Origin: Jiella mangrovi
GTDB taxonomy: Bacteria > Pseudomonadota > Alphaproteobacteria > Rhizobiales > Rhizobiaceae
Assembly (NCBI RefSeq): GCF_017815135.1
Contig: NZ_JAGJCF010000002.1
Location: forward strand, 310,001 to 374,000
Direction of reading: 5' to 3'
DNA length: 64,000 nt
Below, piece after piece: positions 8,929 through 17,199 of this stretch. Numbering within the stretch: the stretch's first letter is position 1; each line of letters starts with the position of its first letter. The translations under genes were made by a program, and so were the position numbers. The notes under the pieces are model-generated. The model searched no databases and was not told the DNA's origin. It saw nothing but the letters and a program-made list of their open reading frames with translations.

Positions 8929-10125
8929 ATGTCCACCGTCCTCGATCTTGCCGTTGCGCGCAGTGGCGGGAGCAGACGTTTCACGATCTACCGGCCGGAA
9001 CAGGCCTTCGGACTGATCGACGAATTGCAGCATCTGTCGCGACGGTCGATCGAGCCGAACGTCTTCTTCGATCCGCAGTTCTTCGTGCCGGCCATGCCGC
9101 GTCTCGACGAACGGAGCGTCCGCCTCATGGTGCTGCGCGACGAAGGGCCGGAGCGAAGCAGGCTGCGGCTTCTGATGCCCTATACGATCGAGCGCTCGTT
9201 CGGTTTCAAAGGCGTTTCGACGATCCGGGCCTGGGTTCACCCGTTCGGCCGGCTCGGCACCCTCCCCCTCGACGGAGACGACCCGCAGGAGACGCTGCTC
9301 GGGTTCTTCGAAATGCTGGTCGCGCAAGAGGCGGGACTGCCGGATGTTCTGGTTCTGCCCGAGATCCACACCGACGGGCCCTTTTCAGCCGCGCTGCAGA
9401 GCGCGGCGGCATCCGCCGGCCTTCCCCTCCAGACGGTCGATGCGTTCGATCGCGCCGGGCTCGTGAAGGGTGACACGACGGACTACATGCGCACGACATG
9501 TGCCTCGCCCCGCCGCAGACGGGAGTTGCAGCGCCAGCGCCGTCTTCTCGAGGCGCACGGCCCCGTCCAGCTGCGTGTGTCGCGCGATCCCCCTTGCGTG
9601 CGGGCCGCACTCGAGGCGTTTCTGACGCTCGAGGCGAGCGGCTGGAAGGGCAAGGCCCGTAGCGCCATGGTGCTCGACCGCTACCGTGCCGCCTTCGCCC
9701 GGGAAGCCGTCAACGCGCTCGCCGAGCAAGGACGGGCGCGGATCTATTCGCTGCTCGTCGGCGAACGGCCGGTCGCAAGCCTCGTCCTTCTCGTCCAGGC
9801 CGGTCAGGCCTTTGCCTGGAAGACGGCCTATGACGAGAGCTTCGCCAAGGCCTCGCCGGGCCAGCAACTCGTCGACGAGACGACCAAGGCGCTGATCGCC
9901 GACCCGTCGATCAAGAGCGCCGATTCCTGCGCGATGCCCGACAATTTCATCATGAACCGGTTCTGGCCGGACCGTATTCCGGTCGCGACCTTTGTTCTGG
10001 GCCTGCGGCCAGACCGGGAGAAGGCCGTCGAGACCGCCGTCAGATCCATCGCGCGGCAGAAGCGCTCCCGAAATCTCGCGCGCATCGCCCGCGAATGGCT
10101 GGCCGACGCGCTATCGCGAAGCTGA
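8929..10125 (+). CDS. GNAT-fold acyltransferase, CelD/BioF2-like (Acetyltransf_6)
   Basis: A 398-aa protein resembling the CelD/FemAB-like GNAT acetyltransferases linked to polysaccharide modification and cell-surface synthesis. The C-terminal half carries the typical pattern: FLTLEASGWKGKARSAM, then ARIYSLLVGERPVASLVLL, then a pattern FAWKTAYDESFAKASPGQQLVDE, a well-conserved acyl-CoA-site region of the family. An in-frame ATG at 8788 would add 47 low-complexity residues. I prefer 8929, but neither start has a strong ribosome binding site. No polysaccharide genes are adjacent, so the acceptor is unknown. Confidence 0.8.
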   Translation: MSTVLDLAVARSGGSRRFTIYRPEQAFGLIDELQHLSRRSIEPNVFFDPQFFVPAMPRLDERSVRLMVLRDEGPERSRLRLLMPYTIERSFGFKGVSTIRAWVHPFGRLGTLPLDGDDPQETLLGFFEMLVAQEAGLPDVLVLPEIHTDGPFSAALQSAAASAGLPLQTVDAFDRAGLVKGDTTDYMRTTCASPRRRRELQRQRRLLEAHGPVQLRVSRDPPCVRAALEAFLTLEASGWKGKARSAMVLDRYRAAFAREAVNALAEQGRARIYSLLVGERPVASLVLLVQAGQAFAWKTAYDESFAKASPGQQLVDETTKALIADPSIKSADSCAMPDNFIMNRFWPDRIPVATFVLGLRPDREKAVETAVRSIARQKRSRNLARIAREWLADALSRS

Positions 10126-10194
10126 GTGGTCAGAGGCGCGCCGCCTCCGGCCATCGATCTTGCCATAGCGGACCAGTTGCGTCTAATGCGGGCT

Positions 10195-10653
10195 ATGACG
10201 ACGATATTCTGCATCAACGGCCCGAATCTCAACCTCCTCGGCAAGCGCCAGCCCGAAGTCTATGGCTTCGAGACCCTGAAGGACGTCGAAACGCGGCTGA
10301 CGAAACTGTCCGGCGAGCTCGGCCATGACCTTCGCTGCATGCAGTCGAACCGCGAATACGAAATCATCGACTGGATCCATGAGGCGCGCGAGGCGGCCGA
10401 GGCCATCGTCATCAATCCCGGCGCCTTCACCCACACGTCGGTCGCGGTTCTCGACGCGCTCAACGCCTATGACGGCGTCGTCTTCGAGGTGCATATCTCG
10501 AACATCCACAAGCGCGAAAGCTTCCGCCACCACTCCTTCGTCTCGGGCAGAGCGGAGGGCGTGATCGCCGGATTCGGCACCAGGGGCTACGACTTCGCGC
10601 TAACCCGCGCCGTCGAACTCATCGCTGCAAAGACGTCGCCGGATCGGCAGTAG
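10195..10653 (+). CDS. aroQ: 3-dehydroquinate dehydratase, type II
   Basis: A 152-aa enzyme that converts 3-dehydroquinate to 3-dehydroshikimate in the shikimate pathway. The N-terminus [20 protein letters not shown] contains the conserved Asn residues and active-site lid Tyr. Further motifs are [10 protein letters not shown] and [15 protein letters not shown] with the catalytic His. The ATG at 10195 gives the normal family length (about 145-155 aa). In many alphaproteobacteria aroQ precedes accB-accC, but here it is followed by hairpins and a convergent gene. Confidence 0.96.
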   Translation: MTTIFCINGPNLNLLGKRQPEVYGFETLKDVETRLTKLSGELGHDLRCMQSNREYEIIDWIHEAREAAEAIVINPGAFTHTSVAVLDALNAYDGVVFEVHISNIHKRESFRHHSFVSGRAEGVIAGFGTRGYDFALTRAVELIAAKTSPDRQ

Positions 10654-10747
10654 CAAGACCACCGGCCGCCCAATTCTCGGCGACCGGCTCGTGCTCGTTG
10701 CGCCTGGACGCTCCGAAGGAAATCGGCCCAAGCGGCATAAAGCAGTT

Positions 10748-10776
10748 CAAGTGAAAGCCGATTCGGCTTTCACTTG
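10748..10776. terminator. 14-bp perfect inverted repeat after aroQ
   Basis: Two 14-base arms, CAAGTGAAAGCCGA and TCGGCTTTCACTTG, are separated by a single T, giving a near-perfect hairpin or cruciform. It lies 95 bases after the aroQ stop, between convergent genes. No T-run follows on either strand, so it is at best a bidirectional terminator without a U-tract, or a repeat element. Confidence 0.5.
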
Positions 10777-10794
10777 CGGACATTGCGACCTGAC

Positions 10795-10834
10795 TACAGC
10801 ATCGGGCGATAACTTCGCATCGCTCGATGCTGTA
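10795..10834. terminator. 15-bp hairpin between convergent genes
   Basis: TACAGCATCGGGCGA pairs with TCGCTCGATGCTGTA (one G-T pair) across a 10-base loop. It is the second of three inverted repeats packed into the aroQ to amidotransferase gap. A bidirectional terminator or structural repeat is likely; no U-tract is seen. Confidence 0.4.
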
Positions 10835-10847
10835 TATTCTCGCTGGC

Positions 10848-10892
10848 GCGCCGGCTTTTCGCAAAACCGGATTCCACTTTTTCGCCCGGCGC
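10848..10892. repeat. Rhizobial-type AAAACCGG palindromic repeat, copy 1
   Basis: Outer arms GCGCCGG and CCGGCGC flank a core reading CTTTTCGCAAAACCGGATTC and then CACTTTTTCG. The core matches the copy at 12173-12217 (CCGAAAACCGGTTGCCAGTT). From memory, this core recurs in intergenic regions of many Rhizobiales genomes. It sits 48 bases before the convergent amidotransferase stop and may act as its terminator. Confidence 0.6.
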
Positions 10893-10939
10893 TCTGAGCG
10901 ATGTGAATTTCAGGGCAACCCGTCTTCGCCGGAAGCGCT

Positions 10940-11704
10940 CTACCGGCCCGTGACCTTGCGGCCGAAGGCCCGCGCCAGAAAAGCTTCCAGCCAGCGCAGG
11001 ACCGGCGGGTCATAGATGCCGCGGCCATCGAAATGCGCACGCCTCCCCTGCGCTCCGGGCAGCCGCAGCCGCTCGTGGCCGCGGGTCGTCCAGCGATACA
11101 TCATCGCCAGGGTCAGTTCGGCGTGGAACTGCACGGCAAAGGCCGCGGGGCCGTATTGGAACGCCTGGTTCGGATACCAGTCGCCCTCAGCGAGAAGGCT
11201 CGCACCATGCGGCAGGTCGAAGCCCTCGCGGTGCCACTGATAGATCATCCGGGGCCACTCCGGCACCAGCTGACGGCCCTTTTCGGTCGCACGCAGCGGA
11301 TAGTAACCGACCTCCGCAAGGCCATCGGGATGGGAGCTGACGGTCGCGCCGAGATGCTTGGCGAGCATCTGCGCGCCGAGGCAGATCCCGAGGAACGGCC
11401 GCTCCTCCGACAGCGGCACCTGCAGCCAGTCCAGCTCGGTGCGCAGATAGTCGTCGCGGTCATTGGCGCTCGGCGGGCCGCCGAAGACGATCGCTCCGCG
11501 GTGGTCGTCGAGGCTTTCAGGGAGCGCCTCGCCCAGCACCGGGCGGCGAATATCGAGCCTGACGCCGTGCCGCTGGAGCACCTGCCCGACCCGGCCGGGG
11601 GTCGAGCTTTCCTGGTGGAGAACGACGAGGATGGGCCGCTCGTCGGCGCCATCCAGAACGTAGTCCGGCTGTCCCGAGGCGGGCTTTGCTGCCGTTTCGT
11701 TCAT
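10940..11704 (-). CDS. Class I glutamine amidotransferase (GMP synthase-like domain protein)
   Basis: A 254-aa stand-alone class I glutamine amidotransferase. The nucleophile elbow is FLGICLGAQMLAKHLG (catalytic Cys) and the His of the triad is in AVQFHAELT. The oxyanion-strand region is AIVFGGPPSANDRDD. Such free-standing proteins hydrolyse gamma-glutamyl amides or serve unknown synthetases. Starts at 11704 and 11728 are both possible and neither has a clear ribosome binding site. No ammonia-using partner lies beside it. Confidence 0.87.
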   Translation of the reverse strand: MNETAAKPASGQPDYVLDGADERPILVVLHQESSTPGRVGQVLQRHGVRLDIRRPVLGEALPESLDDHRGAIVFGGPPSANDRDDYLRTELDWLQVPLSEERPFLGICLGAQMLAKHLGATVSSHPDGLAEVGYYPLRATEKGRQLVPEWPRMIYQWHREGFDLPHGASLLAEGDWYPNQAFQYGPAAFAVQFHAELTLAMMYRWTTRGHERLRLPGAQGRRAHFDGRGIYDPPVLRWLEAFLARAFGRKVTGR

Positions 11705-11955
11705 CAGTGAATGCTCGTGGAATGCCATGTTGTGGTGCCGCAACCTGTTCGTTGCACCGGAAAGTGTGTCGTGCGAATGCCCACGACCTACACTCGACGA
11801 TGGGTCGAGACAAGCCAAGCAAGCCGCGTGCCGATTGGCTGGAAAGGTCGAGAACGCCGGCCAGTAGAGCGAGATGAGATGAACCTCGCTCTCACTGTGC
11901 GAGACGATCCTCTAGGGCCAGCCACGACCTGATCGAGACGGCGCAGCATTCGACG

Positions 11956-12058
11956 CTTCGTCATTCTCGGGCCCCGTCCCGAGAATCCAGAAACATTTGA
12001 CACAACAGAAGCTTAACCGGCGCACTGGATGCTCGGGACGGGGCCCGAGCATGACGAG
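11956..12058. repeat. Palindromic interspersed repeat pair, locus B
   Basis: The left unit (11956-11990) contains TCATTCTCGGGCCCCGTCCC and the right unit (12025-12058) is the near reverse complement ending in GAGCATGACGAG. About 35 bases separate them. The units share the GTCAT-CTCGGG-CCCGAG-ATCCAG layout of locus C. Nothing else is recognisable in 11729-12172. Confidence 0.8.
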
Positions 12059-12172
12059 CGCGATAAAAGCGGACGCCTGATCTCAGACCGTCAGGCACTC
12101 GATATGCGCCGTTCGACGAAACCGTCTTGCACACTGGAGCCTCGCTCGACGTCGCGCTCTATCTCTTGCCAG

Positions 12173-12217
12173 GCATGGTCTTTTCCGAAAACCGGTTGCC
12201 AGTTTTCTTGACCATGC
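12173..12217 (-). terminator. Hairpin repeat at the end of the heme/mic60 operon (AAAACCGG repeat, copy 2)
   Basis: GCATGGTC (12173-12180) pairs with GACCATGC (12210-12217), enclosing an inner GAAAAC/GTTTTC stem. It begins one base after the terB-like stop codon on the minus strand, so it probably ends that operon's transcript. The sequence is a second copy of the AAAACCGG element seen at 10848-10892. Confidence 0.6.
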
Positions 12218-12218
12218 A

Positions 12219-12683
12219 CTAGCGGTTCTGCCGTCCGGCCGCTTCCTGTTTCATCAGCATGCGCTCGCGGGTCGACACCCCCAGAAGCTCGGAGATCCGC
12301 CAGATGAGATTGTCTTCCAGCTCGTGCACCTCGCCATCGGCATAGGTCACCTCCCAAAGCAGTTCGACGAAGCGCACGCGGTGCTCCTCGGAAAGTTCCC
12401 GCTTGAGAATGGAGGTGAAGTGATAAAGATCGATCGACTGCTGGTCGGCCTGCTTGCCCTCCCTGGCAAGGCGCTCGGCCTCCTGGACGGACAGGCCGAA
12501 CTCGTCGCCGAGAATATCGACGAGGCGGCTGCGCTCGGCATCCGTGACGATCCCGTCCGCCTCGATGATGTGAAAGAGCAGCGCTGCGCTCGCCACCCGA
12601 ACGTCGTCCTCGCCCTGGGAGCGCTGATCCTCGTCGTCGGTGAGAGAGATGGCGCGAAAGAAGCCCTTGATCGAATCGAACAT
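12219..12683 (-). CDS. TerB-family (tellurite-resistance-like) protein
   Basis: A 154-aa acidic helical protein with the TerB/DjlA-like metal-binding pattern: AALLFHIIEADGIVTDAER near the N-terminus and ELLWEVTYADGEVHELED in the second half, two acidic DG loops. Such proteins are widespread at the end of alphaproteobacterial heme clusters and are not evidence of tellurite resistance. It is the last gene of the hemC-hemD-mic60-hemY run, 73 bases after hemY. Confidence 0.85.
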   Translation of the reverse strand: MFDSIKGFFRAISLTDDEDQRSQGEDDVRVASAALLFHIIEADGIVTDAERSRLVDILGDEFGLSVQEAERLAREGKQADQQSIDLYHFTSILKRELSEEHRVRFVELLWEVTYADGEVHELEDNLIWRISELLGVSTRERMLMKQEAAGRQNR

Positions 12684-12756
12684 CCGTACCCGTCATTGAA
12701 GGGGTTGCAGTGGAGAGGCCGTCGGGGGCGCCATCAGACGCCCCGATCGCCCTCGA

Positions 12757-14421
12757 TCAGCCGAACCGGGCTTCCTTGCGCTCTTCGCTCGTGCGCCCGA
12801 ACTCCGACTTCGCCTGAGACTTGTCGGATTGCGGCTGCCCTTGCGAACCCGTGTGGGCGCCGTTCTTCGCCGCCTTCACGGCAGCGGGGTCTGGCGGCAG
12901 ATATTTGGGAAGTGGCTCACCGGCCTTGCCCGACGCCGAGCTCTTTGTGGCGTTATCGGCGGTCGTCGGCGCCGGGGCGCCATCGCCCTTCCCGTCGTTC
13001 GCCTTGTCGGCCGAGGTCTTGGGATGTCCGGCCACCTGCGGCTTGCCGCCACCGGTCTTGGCGTTTGCGCCGGCATCGACCGTCTCGGCTGGCGCGGCGG
13101 TCTCTTCGAGCACATGAGCCTGCACCGCATGGGCGCGCTGCGGCGGCGCCTTCCACTCGAACGCGTCGAGCCGTCCGGTGACGGGTGAGACCGGCGCCCA
13201 GGTCTCGGAAACGACACCGTCGGCCGTCCAGGCGGGATCGCGCGGCGCGCGGATCGCCTTGGCCATCCACTCGCGCACCCGGCCGACCTCGCCGGTGTCC
13301 TCTTCCTCGATATCGGCAAGGAGCAGATAGACGCTTTCGCGCGGCTCGATTTCGGCGGCCTCGAGCGCCGACTTGCGCGCGAGCGTCAGGTCATGCGCAT
13401 CGAGGGCGGCACGGGCGAGGCACAGGGACGATTCGACATTGCCGGGCCGAAGGGCCGCCAGATGCCGCGCCCGCTTGAGGCGATCGTCGACCGAATCGCC
13501 CGGCCTTGCCGAAACATAGGCATCTGCAACGTCCGGATGCGGCCCGTAGGTCCAGCTCTTTTCGAGAACCTTCACGCCCTTGCGCAGATCGCCGAGGCGG
13601 AAACACGCCTTCGCCGCCAACAGCGCGGCCGGCACCAGCTCCGGCGCGAGGCTGTGCGCCTCAAGAGCGGCCGACTTCGCAGCCTTGGGATCGGCCTCCA
13701 CCCGGTCCATCGCCTTGGCGGTCAAAAGCACGGCGCGCGTGCGCCGGGATTCGTCGCGCTCGATCAGACGGGTGTTCTTCTGCGCCTCGAGAACCTCCAT
13801 CGCGCCGTCCCAGTCGCCGGCATTGGATTTGCCCTCGAGAACGGCGCCGCCGGCCCAGGGCACATGCGGCGCGAGACGCACCGCCCGCTCGGCATAAAAG
13901 CGTGCCGCCTCGTCGTCGCCGACGCGCTCGGCTTCGAGATAAAGCCCGCGCATGGCCAGAAGCCGGGTCTCGGGGTCGCGCTCCATCGTCTGGAACACTG
14001 ACCTTGCGTGGTCGTAGTCCCCCTCGATCATCGCGGTCTGGGCGTCGAGGAAGCGGATCAGCGGCTCCTTGCGCTGGTCGAGAAGCTTCTGGCTCTGCTT
14101 GGTCATGCGGCGCGCCAGGATCGCATCCCCGGCGCCGGCCGCGATGATGCCGCTCGACAGGGCGCTGTAGCCCTTGTCGCGGCGCCGCGTCTCGAACCAG
14201 CTATGGATCGTGTGGGGCGTGCGGAAGAAAGCCGAGATCAGCCAGACGACCAGCATCACCGCGACGACGAAAATGCCGAGCGCGATCAGGAAGATCATCA
14301 GGCTCGTCTGGACGGTCTGGCCCTGCCAGTCGAAGCTGACCGAACCGGGATTGTCGGCGAGCCAGCCGAAACCGAGCGATATGGCCAGGATGATGAGAAA
14401 GAATGCGAGAATGCGCAGCAT
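12757..14421 (-). CDS. hemY: HemY-type membrane protein with TPR repeats
   Basis: A 554-aa inner-membrane protein. The HemY_N domain is at residues 1-110 with two transmembrane segments (about 3-24 and 39-65). TPR-like helices follow to about residue 390 (LYLEAERVGDDEAARFYAERA and similar). The C-terminal 150 residues are Ala/Pro/Lys-rich and probably disordered. HemY proteins are linked to heme synthesis by gene neighbourhood, with function unproven. This is not the protoporphyrinogen oxidase of the same name. AGGA lies 7 bases before the ATG, and the gene starts 15 bases after the mic60-like stop. Confidence 0.9.
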   Translation of the reverse strand: MLRILAFFLIILAISLGFGWLADNPGSVSFDWQGQTVQTSLMIFLIALGIFVVAVMLVVWLISAFFRTPHTIHSWFETRRRDKGYSALSSGIIAAGAGDAILARRMTKQSQKLLDQRKEPLIRFLDAQTAMIEGDYDHARSVFQTMERDPETRLLAMRGLYLEAERVGDDEAARFYAERAVRLAPHVPWAGGAVLEGKSNAGDWDGAMEVLEAQKNTRLIERDESRRTRAVLLTAKAMDRVEADPKAAKSAALEAHSLAPELVPAALLAAKACFRLGDLRKGVKVLEKSWTYGPHPDVADAYVSARPGDSVDDRLKRARHLAALRPGNVESSLCLARAALDAHDLTLARKSALEAAEIEPRESVYLLLADIEEEDTGEVGRVREWMAKAIRAPRDPAWTADGVVSETWAPVSPVTGRLDAFEWKAPPQRAHAVQAHVLEETAAPAETVDAGANAKTGGGKPQVAGHPKTSADKANDGKGDGAPAPTTADNATKSSASGKAGEPLPKYLPPDPAAVKAAKNGAHTGSQGQPQSDKSQAKSEFGRTSEERKEARFG

Positions 14422-14436
14422 GTATCTATCCTGGGG

Positions 14437-16335
14437 CTAACCCTGGTTGTCGGGTTCGGCGGCGGCCGGCGTGTCAGATGAAGCAGGCTGCGATCCGGTA
14501 AGAGCGCCCTCGAGGGTCGAAGCCACGATCCCCTGCGCCGTCATGCGGGCCTTCACCTTGTCGGCAAAATCGGCACTGACGGACTTGGCATCGTCGGGGA
14601 GCGTCTCCCACTCGGAAGAAAAGCCCTTCAGATCGCCGGAATCGATCGCAGCGTCGAGCCGGGCGAGGATCGCACTGTCACTCGTGTCGGACGGCGGCGG
14701 CGTCTTCGATGCACGAACCTGAACCAGCGAGCGGAGCCCGGCCAGCACCTGATCGCCGACGGGAGCGTTCGTTTGCGGTGGCGACAGTGCGGCCGCGATC
14801 TTCGTCTCGACATCGGGCCACTGCGCGGCGAGCTGACGCTCGGTGGGAACGCCATCGGCAGCAAAGGTCCTCAGGCTACCGGTCGCCTCGGTGGAACCGG
14901 CCGTCTCGGCGTAGGTCTCGAGCTGGCGGGCGAAAGGCCCGCCCGTATCGATCGAGGATTTCAGATTGGCCGCCGCAAGCGCGATCTCGGCCCGCTTGTT
15001 CGCGGCCTCGATCGCGGCAATGCGCTCCTGAAGATCGGACATGGCGTTGTCGACCTTGGAATTGGCAGAAGAGGCCGCCTCGTTCGCGGCACTCGCCGCG
15101 CTGGCGGCGGAATTTGCCTTATCCAGCGCCGACTGGGCCGTCGATTGTGCGGTGTTGGCGGTTTCGACAGCCCCTGACGCGGCCTGCCGCGACGCCTCGG
15201 CCGCCTGACTGGCCGCCGATGCCTGCTGCACCGCGTTCCCGGCGTCGGCGGAGGCCTTGTCGCTGGTCGCCTTGATGCCGGCGACGGCCTGCTGCGATGC
15301 CGTGGCGGTCTCGCTGGCCGTGTCGGCCGTCTGCTTGATCGCGGCAATATCCGCCGTCGTGCTTTCAAGCGCGGCGATGCGTTCTTCGATCGGCGCAAGA
15401 TCGACCGTCCCGCCACCATTCCCGGCCGAAGCCGACAGCTCGTCGCGCAGCTTGGCGATCTCGGCCTGAACGTCGTCGACCGAAGACGCCGTCGCATAGT
15501 CGTTGTCGGCCGTCGCCGGCGCGTTGGTCGCGGCACCGCCCAAAAGACCATTCGCCGTCAGGATCCATGCACCGCCGAGCGCCAGCACCGCGCCTAGGAC
15601 GGCGGCCCCCAGAACACCGCCCATGCCGACACCGCCCGAGCGATTGGGCGGTGGTGGCGAGCCGGGCATCGTGGTGCCCGTGGAGGTCGATGATGTTTTG
15701 CCAGCCGTACTGCCGGACGCGACGGAGGAAGCGCTCGAACACGCCTTGCCGCCTGCCGCGGCCGACGAGGCGGTCGCCGGCGTGGGCGTCGGTGACGGCG
15801 TGGCATCAGCGGCACGGGCCGACGAACTTCGCGCCTCGCTCTTGGCCGGCGCCCCGACCGGAGACGCCGCGGCAGACGACGCGGCGCCCGCGGGGCTGAT
15901 GCTCGCAGCCGCCGTTCGCGACGGTCCGGCGAGCGGAGCTGCACCGCCGATGCGTCCCTTGTCGGGATTGGCGAGCGAGCTTGCGACGCCCGCCTTCGAC
16001 GGCGCGCTCGCCATGGAAACACGGGACGCGGCGGCACTTGCGGCCGTGGCACTCGGGGCGGGCTTCGTCCCGCCGCCGCTCGCCGATGCGCGGGCAGGCG
16101 TCGTGAGATCGGCCTTCGCCGGAGCGACGGAGCCGGCTCCCGCCGGCGCGATGGCGGCGGCGCCCCCAACACTGCCGGCTGCGGGCGCGCGACCGGATGC
16201 GGGCCTGTCGGTCTTGGCGGCTTGCGCCGTCGTCGTCTTCTCGCCTTCGCTCACTGTCGCTTTCTTTTCCGCCTTGAGATCGATCGTCTGGCCACGCGTC
16301 TTGTTCGGTCGGGATCGCCGGGGACGATTGGTCAT
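14437..16335 (-). CDS. Mitofilin/Mic60-like inner membrane protein (COG4223)
   Basis: A 632-aa protein. The N-terminal 230 residues are Ala/Ser/Pro-rich and probably disordered in the cytoplasm. One transmembrane helix follows (GVLGAAVLGAVLALGGAWIL, about 236-258), then a long Ala/Gln/Ser coiled coil (about 290-450) and a compact C-terminal domain. Alphaproteobacterial homologues of the mitochondrial cristae protein Mic60 have this design and sit in heme gene clusters beside hemY, as here. The ATG has GGAG 8 bases upstream. The assignment rests on architecture and context; the middle region is low complexity. Confidence 0.85.
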   Translation of the reverse strand: MTNRPRRSRPNKTRGQTIDLKAEKKATVSEGEKTTTAQAAKTDRPASGRAPAAGSVGGAAAIAPAGAGSVAPAKADLTTPARASASGGGTKPAPSATAASAAASRVSMASAPSKAGVASSLANPDKGRIGGAAPLAGPSRTAAASISPAGAASSAAASPVGAPAKSEARSSSARAADATPSPTPTPATASSAAAGGKACSSASSVASGSTAGKTSSTSTGTTMPGSPPPPNRSGGVGMGGVLGAAVLGAVLALGGAWILTANGLLGGAATNAPATADNDYATASSVDDVQAEIAKLRDELSASAGNGGGTVDLAPIEERIAALESTTADIAAIKQTADTASETATASQQAVAGIKATSDKASADAGNAVQQASAASQAAEASRQAASGAVETANTAQSTAQSALDKANSAASAASAANEAASSANSKVDNAMSDLQERIAAIEAANKRAEIALAAANLKSSIDTGGPFARQLETYAETAGSTEATGSLRTFAADGVPTERQLAAQWPDVETKIAAALSPPQTNAPVGDQVLAGLRSLVQVRASKTPPPSDTSDSAILARLDAAIDSGDLKGFSSEWETLPDDAKSVSADFADKVKARMTAQGIVASTLEGALTGSQPASSDTPAAAEPDNQG

Positions 16336-16471
16336 AGCGTCAGCTCCATGCTTGCGGTCCAGGAGGCACCTTCGCCGCTCATGTCCGGTGCCACCATTTC
16401 TTCCAAGCTCATTGGTCCTTCATTCGCACGCATGGCGCAAGCGCCGAGTTCACCTGCCAACGTCATGTAGG

Positions 16472-17182
16472 TTAGTCGATAAGTTCGAAAAGCGATGCAA
16501 GGCTCGACTTGGTCGAAATGGCCGCCCCCTCTCGCAGAGATTGCGGCAAAGCATCGCGAACACGGACGGACAGCGCCAGAAGGCGCGGCGACGGCCGGAA
16601 CAGTTGCGGCATTTCGTCAGTGAGGCGGCCATAGCCTTCCGCCTGCCCGGCCGACAGAAGCAGCACGAAGTCCGGCGGACCACCGGCAAAGACGCTGCGC
16701 ACGACGCCTTCGGACAGGCTGACCGGGACGATGTCGTAGACCTCCTCGATCACACACCGAATGCCGACCTTCGCAAGCGAGGCCTCGAGCGTACCGGTCC
16801 GGCGGCGGCCGGCGGCATAAAGCAGCGTCTCGCCTGCCTTGATCCCGGCGCTAAGCGCCAACTCGCCCATCGACGACGCAGCCCCACCTGCGACGTGAAC
16901 ATTGCCGAAACCCGCAGCTTCGCCGGCAAGAGCGGTCGCCGCACCGACGGCGAGCAGCGGGCGCCCATCCCCCGCAAACCGCTTGCCGAGCGCCGGAACG
17001 GCCCGGGCGCTCGTTGCGGCAAAACCGGCAAGGTCATCGGCCTCGAAGGCTCCACCCCGGCCCGGATCGAGATCCACCGTGCGTTCGAGCGGCAGGATCA
17101 AAGGCTGGTGGCCGAGGCCGGCAAGGGTGACGGCGGTCCGCTCCGCCTCCGCGGCCTCACGCAGGATCAGGACGCGCGACAA
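16472..17182 (-). CDS. hemD: Uroporphyrinogen-III synthase
   Basis: A 236-aa protein, poorly conserved as the family usually is, recognised by its two-lobe pattern ([52 protein letters not shown], and [13 protein letters not shown]) and its place right after hemC. It closes and rearranges hydroxymethylbilane to uroporphyrinogen III. I chose the TTG at 17182 because GGGGAGG sits 5 bases upstream; no ATG fits. The start is 17 bases downstream of the hemC stop. Confidence 0.88.
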   Translation of the reverse strand: MSRVLILREAAEAERTAVTLAGLGHQPLILPLERTVDLDPGRGGAFEADDLAGFAATSARAVPALGKRFAGDGRPLLAVGAATALAGEAAGFGNVHVAGGAASSMGELALSAGIKAGETLLYAAGRRRTGTLEASLAKVGIRCVIEEVYDIVPVSLSEGVVRSVFAGGPPDFVLLLSAGQAEGYGRLTDEMPQLFRPSPRLLALSVRVRDALPQSLREGAAISTKSSLASLFELID

Positions 17183-17199
17183 GGCAGCCTCCCCGGTCC

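Noticed and set aside
12219-12683. Tellurite-resistance operon
   Set aside because: Only a TerB-like domain protein is present, with no terC/D/E/Z genes; it belongs to the heme-gene run.
12757-14421. HemY as protoporphyrinogen oxidase
   Set aside because: The protein has two membrane helices and TPRs and no FAD-binding motif, so it is the TPR-type HemY.
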